Below, piece after piece: positions 59,985-64,000 of a stretch of 64,000 nt of DNA. The notes under the pieces are model-generated. The model ran no database searches. It worked only from the letters and a program-made list of their open reading frames with translations, and was not told the DNA's origin. Position 1 is the first letter of the stretch. Each line of letters opens with the position of its first letter. Source of the stretch: Arbacia lixula (Eukaryota; Echinodermata; Echinoidea; Arbacioida; Arbaciidae); NCBI GenBank assembly GCA_963669155.1, contig OZ022587.1, forward strand, positions 1,106,808 through 1,170,807. The letters run 5' to 3'. The position numbers and the translations under genes were made by a program.

Positions 59985-60527
59985 TCTTATAATGTCATTG
60001 TAATTGTATTGTATATGAAATTCCCTCGTGGAATTATCGCTGTTCTGAATTTCTTGCGTAATGTTATGTAACCGACCATGCATGACCTGTAACTGTTCAC
60101 CTGTACCTCGGTAAGAAAATACTTTACTATTCAGTAATCCAGGTGATCTAATTCTGTGTATTTGCGAAAGCAGACAGACCTCTCCCCTCTCCTTTCTCCT
60201 ATCCTATCTCTATGCAAGTCATCCCTCCCCTATTTTCCTATATATTATGTATTATGTACGAGGGCTGCATGCAAATCAAGCATTGCTTAAGCTGTAGCCC
60301 TTCTGTGTTATTCATTGCATCGCTGATATGTTCTTTTGTACATTGTAAAAGCAATGATGAAACTGTATTGCTGTATAGGTAATGAAGAAACCTACTTTGT
60401 TAGCAACTAATGTTTATGTATATCCATTTATATGTATGGTACCATCAATGTATATGTGCATGTATCTGCATGAGCAATGATATAATGCAGGAACCAATAA
60501 AATCAAATCAAAATCAAATCAAATATA
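59985..60527 (+). other. LINE 3' UTR and repeat tail
   Basis: No coding content. Ends at the (AAATC)n tail 60497-60525, directly before the resumed RTE sequence. Confidence 0.75.
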
Positions 60528-61490
60528 TACACAGATGCCTCTGCAAGAATCCACATCGATTGTGATATTTCAAAAGAAGTTAAAATAAATAGAGGTGTCA
60601 GACAGGGGGACACATTATCACCCAACATTTTCACAGCAGCATTCCATGACGTGTTTAGAAAGTCCAACCTTTAAGGAAAAGGAACTGATTATAACCTCTG
60701 TGCAAGATATGGAAGTTGCAAAGTCTGAACATTCAAAGCAATTGGGTTGGCTTGCAAATGCATATGGGAAATAAAATCATGACTAACTTTGAAACAGCAG
60801 AGGAAATAAGAATATACCATCACCAGTTAGAGAAAGTCAACAGTTACAAGAACTTGGGCCAAATCTTAAAAATGGATGATAATGCAAGAGAAGGGGTATT
60901 GACAAGGATTAAAGGAGGGTGGAGATGTTTTAATAAGTACAGAGAACTTTTAACTGACTTGAAAATACCACTCGCAATGAGGAGAAGGATATTTGACCAG
61001 TGCATACTAGCCTAGTCAGTTACTAAAATTGCATGTAGCTGAATGTGCTTTAGTAACTTACTAGGCTTAGTAAGGTTTCATGAATATGGTCCCTGCTCTA
61101 CAACTAAAGAAACGGAACAGAAATTGAGAACACAAAGAGCTATGGAAAGAAGAATGCTCAATTTAACGTTACTTGACAAAGTGAAGCACACTTACACAAG
61201 CGGCAGAAAAAGAAGGTCAAAAATATTGTAGTAAACATATAAAGAGATGAAATTGAGATGGGCAGGACACTTTAGAACACAAGACAGCAGATAGACCAAG
61301 AAACTCACTGAATGGCAACCAAGAAATGCAAGCGAAGAAGAGGTCAACAAAAAGAAGGTGGAGAGACGAAATATCATCATACACAAACACAGCAACATGG
61401 AAGAGAATGACAGCAAATAGAAGCAAATGGAAACTGATTGAGGAAGGCTTCATCCAACAATGGTTGAACAATGTCTGATGAATAGGAGTG
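60528..61490 (+). pseudogene. RTE-clade LINE, 3' part of the split copy
   Basis: Continues the copy at 54960-55560: IYTDASARI, then NRGVRQGDTLSPNIFTAAF, a degraded thumb region, LEKVNSYKNLGQIL, MRRRIFDQCILA, a small foreign insert at about 61013-61100, then QRAMERRMLNLTLLDKVK and a GFIQQWLNNV end. The catalytic FADD segment is missing by deletion near 60680. Confidence 0.85.
61013..61100. mobile_element. Small MITE-like insert in the RTE copy
   Basis: The RTE frame breaks after QCILA and resumes after ccatattcatgaaacc (inverted here). The edge is like the ggccatattcatgga at 54655 in the opposite orientation. Only about 90 bp. Confidence 0.4.
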
Positions 61491-63002
61491 TATTGTATTT
61501 TGACCTTGTTCTCTTAGATCATTTCTTGATAACTATGTTAAGAATTTGTGTTGTATTTATCTATCAAAATCTTCATAAATTATGTTATAAGTATAATGTT
61601 ATTTTGTCCATGTCAATATCATAGTAAGCGCATGAAGGCATTTTATAGGCCCTTTACAAAAATGATTTAGATAATTTTTGTTGTTGTTTTCATCTTCATG
61701 CTTTCAATCAATGATATCTTTGGATTTGTCAAACTTGTCGGCCAAACAGAGATTCGTGAGGATAGTTTGTATGTTGGTGGCCAAGTTGCAAGTCTTTGGA
61801 TTTAATAAGTATGGCAATAAGGACTAAGCCTTCTTCCCTGTAGATATACACACACACCTCTACAAAGAGAACATTAGCATTAGAGCCAAACTGTCCTTGT
61901 ATCAATTTAATACTTTCCTTGTAAATTTCTTTATTTACATGTTTAAAGAAACCACCTTGTCATATCTAGATTACCAACTTCCAAGGAATATGCCTGTACT
62001 GTTTGTATTAGATGTCTATAGTGGAGTATGAACACATTATCAACAGTGTTACATTAAGCACTTTTTAATATATTAACTGGTACAGCATAAAATGAGCCAT
62101 TTTCACCATCTCGTAATTATACTGGCATATTAGTAGCATTATTTCTGATCACATTAGCACCATTTCTTCACCTCCAAGCTCGTACCATCCCCATTTGTTT
62201 TCCAGCTGTACGCCAAAGCGTATCTCACTAAACTTTGCATTTGAGGTTCAGAATAGGCTTGTCTTTACAGACCAACGTATAGCTTGAAAATATCCATGGT
62301 GATTACTGATCATCCTGCTACCTAACCAGCTAAAACAGTGAGTATAATCTTGAATATGCAACCAGAACATGGCTCCCAACTTTCATACTAGGACAATTTA
62401 CTTACAAACTAGATGACTGTGTTTTGACGACGGCATTGTAAAACAGATGTATGCAGAATTATGTCCATCACTGCATGAACAATAGGAACAACTTTTAGTT
62501 TCTACTAAGATGTTAGCCTACAATTTCTAGACTGTGGAGTACATGGATGCAACCGAGTCTGTGAACATTTACGTCTGGCAATAAAGATTAAGGTCTCTGC
62601 CCTATGTGCCCCCTTGCAGAGAGCAGGCAGGGAAGTAGGCTTAGTCCTTATTGCCAGAATTAGATCTTTACACACTGAGTTTTGTTCATGCATCCCAAAG
62701 ACTCGAATCTAGGCCACCAACAGACAAACTATCCTCACGAATCTCACTTTGGCAGACATGTTTTCCAAATTCAAAGATATCATTGATTCAAAGCATAAGG
62801 ATGAAAGCAACAACAAAAATGATCAATATCATTTTGGTTAAGGACCTATAAAATGCGCTTAGTCTGATATTGCTATTGACAAAATAACATCACACTTATA
62901 ACATAATGTATGTACATTATGATCGATAAATACAACACAAATTCTTAAGATAGATATCAAGACGTGATCTGAGAGAACATGGTCAAAATACAATACACCA
63001 CG
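61488..63002. mobile_element. Long inverted repeat (foldback element), about 1.5 kb
   Basis: 61488-61850 and 62610-63002 are inverted copies: gtgtattgtattttgacc at one end, its inverse at the other, and gattcgtgaggatagtttgt, tcaatgatatctttg and ggcaataaggactaagcc on both sides. I judge 80-85 percent alike with small indels. The 760-bp centre has no convincing gene. It starts right at the RTE end. Confidence 0.75.
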
Positions 63003-63084
63003 ACAGTTATGTATTTCAGTTGCAGAAAAATGAATTGTGAGCCAGTGTATATTTGAAAGAATCTAGTAAAAAAGGAAATTGTTT

Positions 63085-63250
63085 TTTTTTAGTGTGTTTC
63101 GGGTATGTGGACTTTGAATGCCCCGATATACATGCAATAAATACGCTTTAATCACAATTCCATGTAATATATCATTTTTTGTTTTGACTTGTCACATATA
63201 ATTACCCAAACAAAAAGAATGAGCAGGGAGACGAAAGGATAAATGGAGAG
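63085..63250. repeat. Flank shared with minisatellite copy A, inverted
   Basis: Reversed, this reads like 53725-53885 (cattctttttgt, tcaaaacaaaaa, gtgattaaagcgtatttattgca, aaagtccaca). Both minisatellite copies thus belong to one larger repeat family. Confidence 0.7.
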
Positions 63251-64000
63251 ATATAAAGAAATTGAAATTTTGGAACATGTAGCATGCAGCTTGGAACATT
63301 TGGAATGCACTACATCATTGGAGGGAAGGATTGGCGCGTACGTCAGCTAAAACAATAAGATATAAAGAAAATGAATTTTTGGAATATGTAGCATGCAGCT
63401 TGGAACATGTAGAATGCACTACATGAATAGATGCAACGATTGGCGCGTACGTCAGCTAAAACAATATACGATATAAAGAAATTTAAACTTTTGGAACATG
63501 TAGCATGCAGGTTGGAACATGTAGAATGCACTACATCAATAGATGCAACGATTGGCGCGTACGTCAGCTAAAACAATAAGATATAAAGAAATTAAAATTT
63601 TGGAACACGTAGCATGCAGCTTGGAACATGTAGAATGCACTACATCAATAGATGCGAGTATTGGCGCGTACGCAGCTAAAACAATACGATATATAAAGAA
63701 ATTGAAATTTTGGAACATGTAGCATGCAGCTTGGAACAGGTAGAATGCACTACATCAATAGAATCATGTATTGGTACGTATGTCAGCTAAAACAATACGA
63801 TATAAAGAAATTGAAATTTTGGAACATGTAGCATGCAGCTTGGAACATGTAGAATGCACTACATCAATAGATGCAACGATTGGCGCGTACGTCAGCTAAA
63901 ACAATAAGATATATAAAGAAATTGAAATTTTGGAACATGTAGCATGCAGCTTGGAACAGGTAGAATGCACTATATCAATGGATTTAAGTCCGTTTGTCAA
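63250..64000. repeat. 111-bp minisatellite, copy B (inverted, runs off the window)
   Basis: gtagaatgcactacat recurs about every 110-111 bp; seven units are seen. It is the reverse complement of copy A, with its own variants (gattggcgcgtacgtcag where copy A has gtatgaatacctgc). Confidence 0.9.

Larger units (their letters stand above)
55560..60527 (+). mobile_element. L2-like LINE, apparently full coding length
   Basis: A roughly 4.97 kb insertion splitting an RTE copy. It carries ORF1 and ORF2, both open, a 0.54 kb 3' UTR and a short-repeat tail (aatcaaatcaaaatcaaatc) of the type made by CR1/L2 elements instead of poly(A). The 5' edge lies within 55545-55575, where attataaagac repeats blur the junction. 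Confidence 0.85.

Overview
The window is eukaryotic, AT-rich and intron-rich. It most likely comes from a marine invertebrate deuterostome; an echinoderm such as a sea urchin is my best guess, inferred from the mix of gypsy, RTE, L2-like, Penelope-like and Tc1-like elements and from an LRR/ZU5/death-domain gene. No species assignment can be proved from the sequence alone.

Layout. 1-2765 is the 3' end of a Ty3/gypsy retroelement (RNase H end, integrase, polypurine tract, short LTR) inserted into an exon array. 2766-22330 is a tandem array of about 0.8 kb units, each holding a 24-nt mini-exon and, about 370 nt further on, a 164-nt exon encoding about two leucine-rich repeats. I count 19 mini-exons, 6 intact LRR exons, 4 truncated ones and 16 decayed ones. 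An antisense LINE fragment and a 722-bp terminal-inverted-repeat element interrupt the array. 23445-38625 carries, in consistent splice phase, a linker exon, a ZU5 exon, three exons of ZU5/UPA-like region, a short linker and a death-domain exon. A second, frameshifted death-domain-like unit and a poly(A) signal (38841) follow. The domain order LRR-ZU5-UPA-death resembles PIDD-type signalling proteins. The introns hold a long-TIR foldback element, a dead RTE reverse transcriptase and a Penelope-like GIY-YIG remnant.

From 38.9 kb to the end I see no host gene I can name. This part holds several inverted-repeat elements, a 1.1 kb tandem triplication (41.8-45.0 kb), a broken Tc1-like transposase, a palindromic MITE and a 111-bp minisatellite found twice in opposite orientation (52.5-53.4 and 63.25-64.0 kb). 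It also holds an L2-like LINE with both ORFs open (55.56-60.53 kb) nested inside an older RTE copy, and a 1.5 kb long inverted repeat.

Main interest. The splice phases of the array (mini-exon 1 to 1, LRR exon 1 to 0, linker exon starting at 0) allow only one LRR exon per in-frame transcript but permit a choice among copies. The mini-exons also differ from each other far more than the introns around them. This looks like a candidate exon-choice system for an immune-type death-domain protein. Partial decay of an expanded array is the competing explanation.
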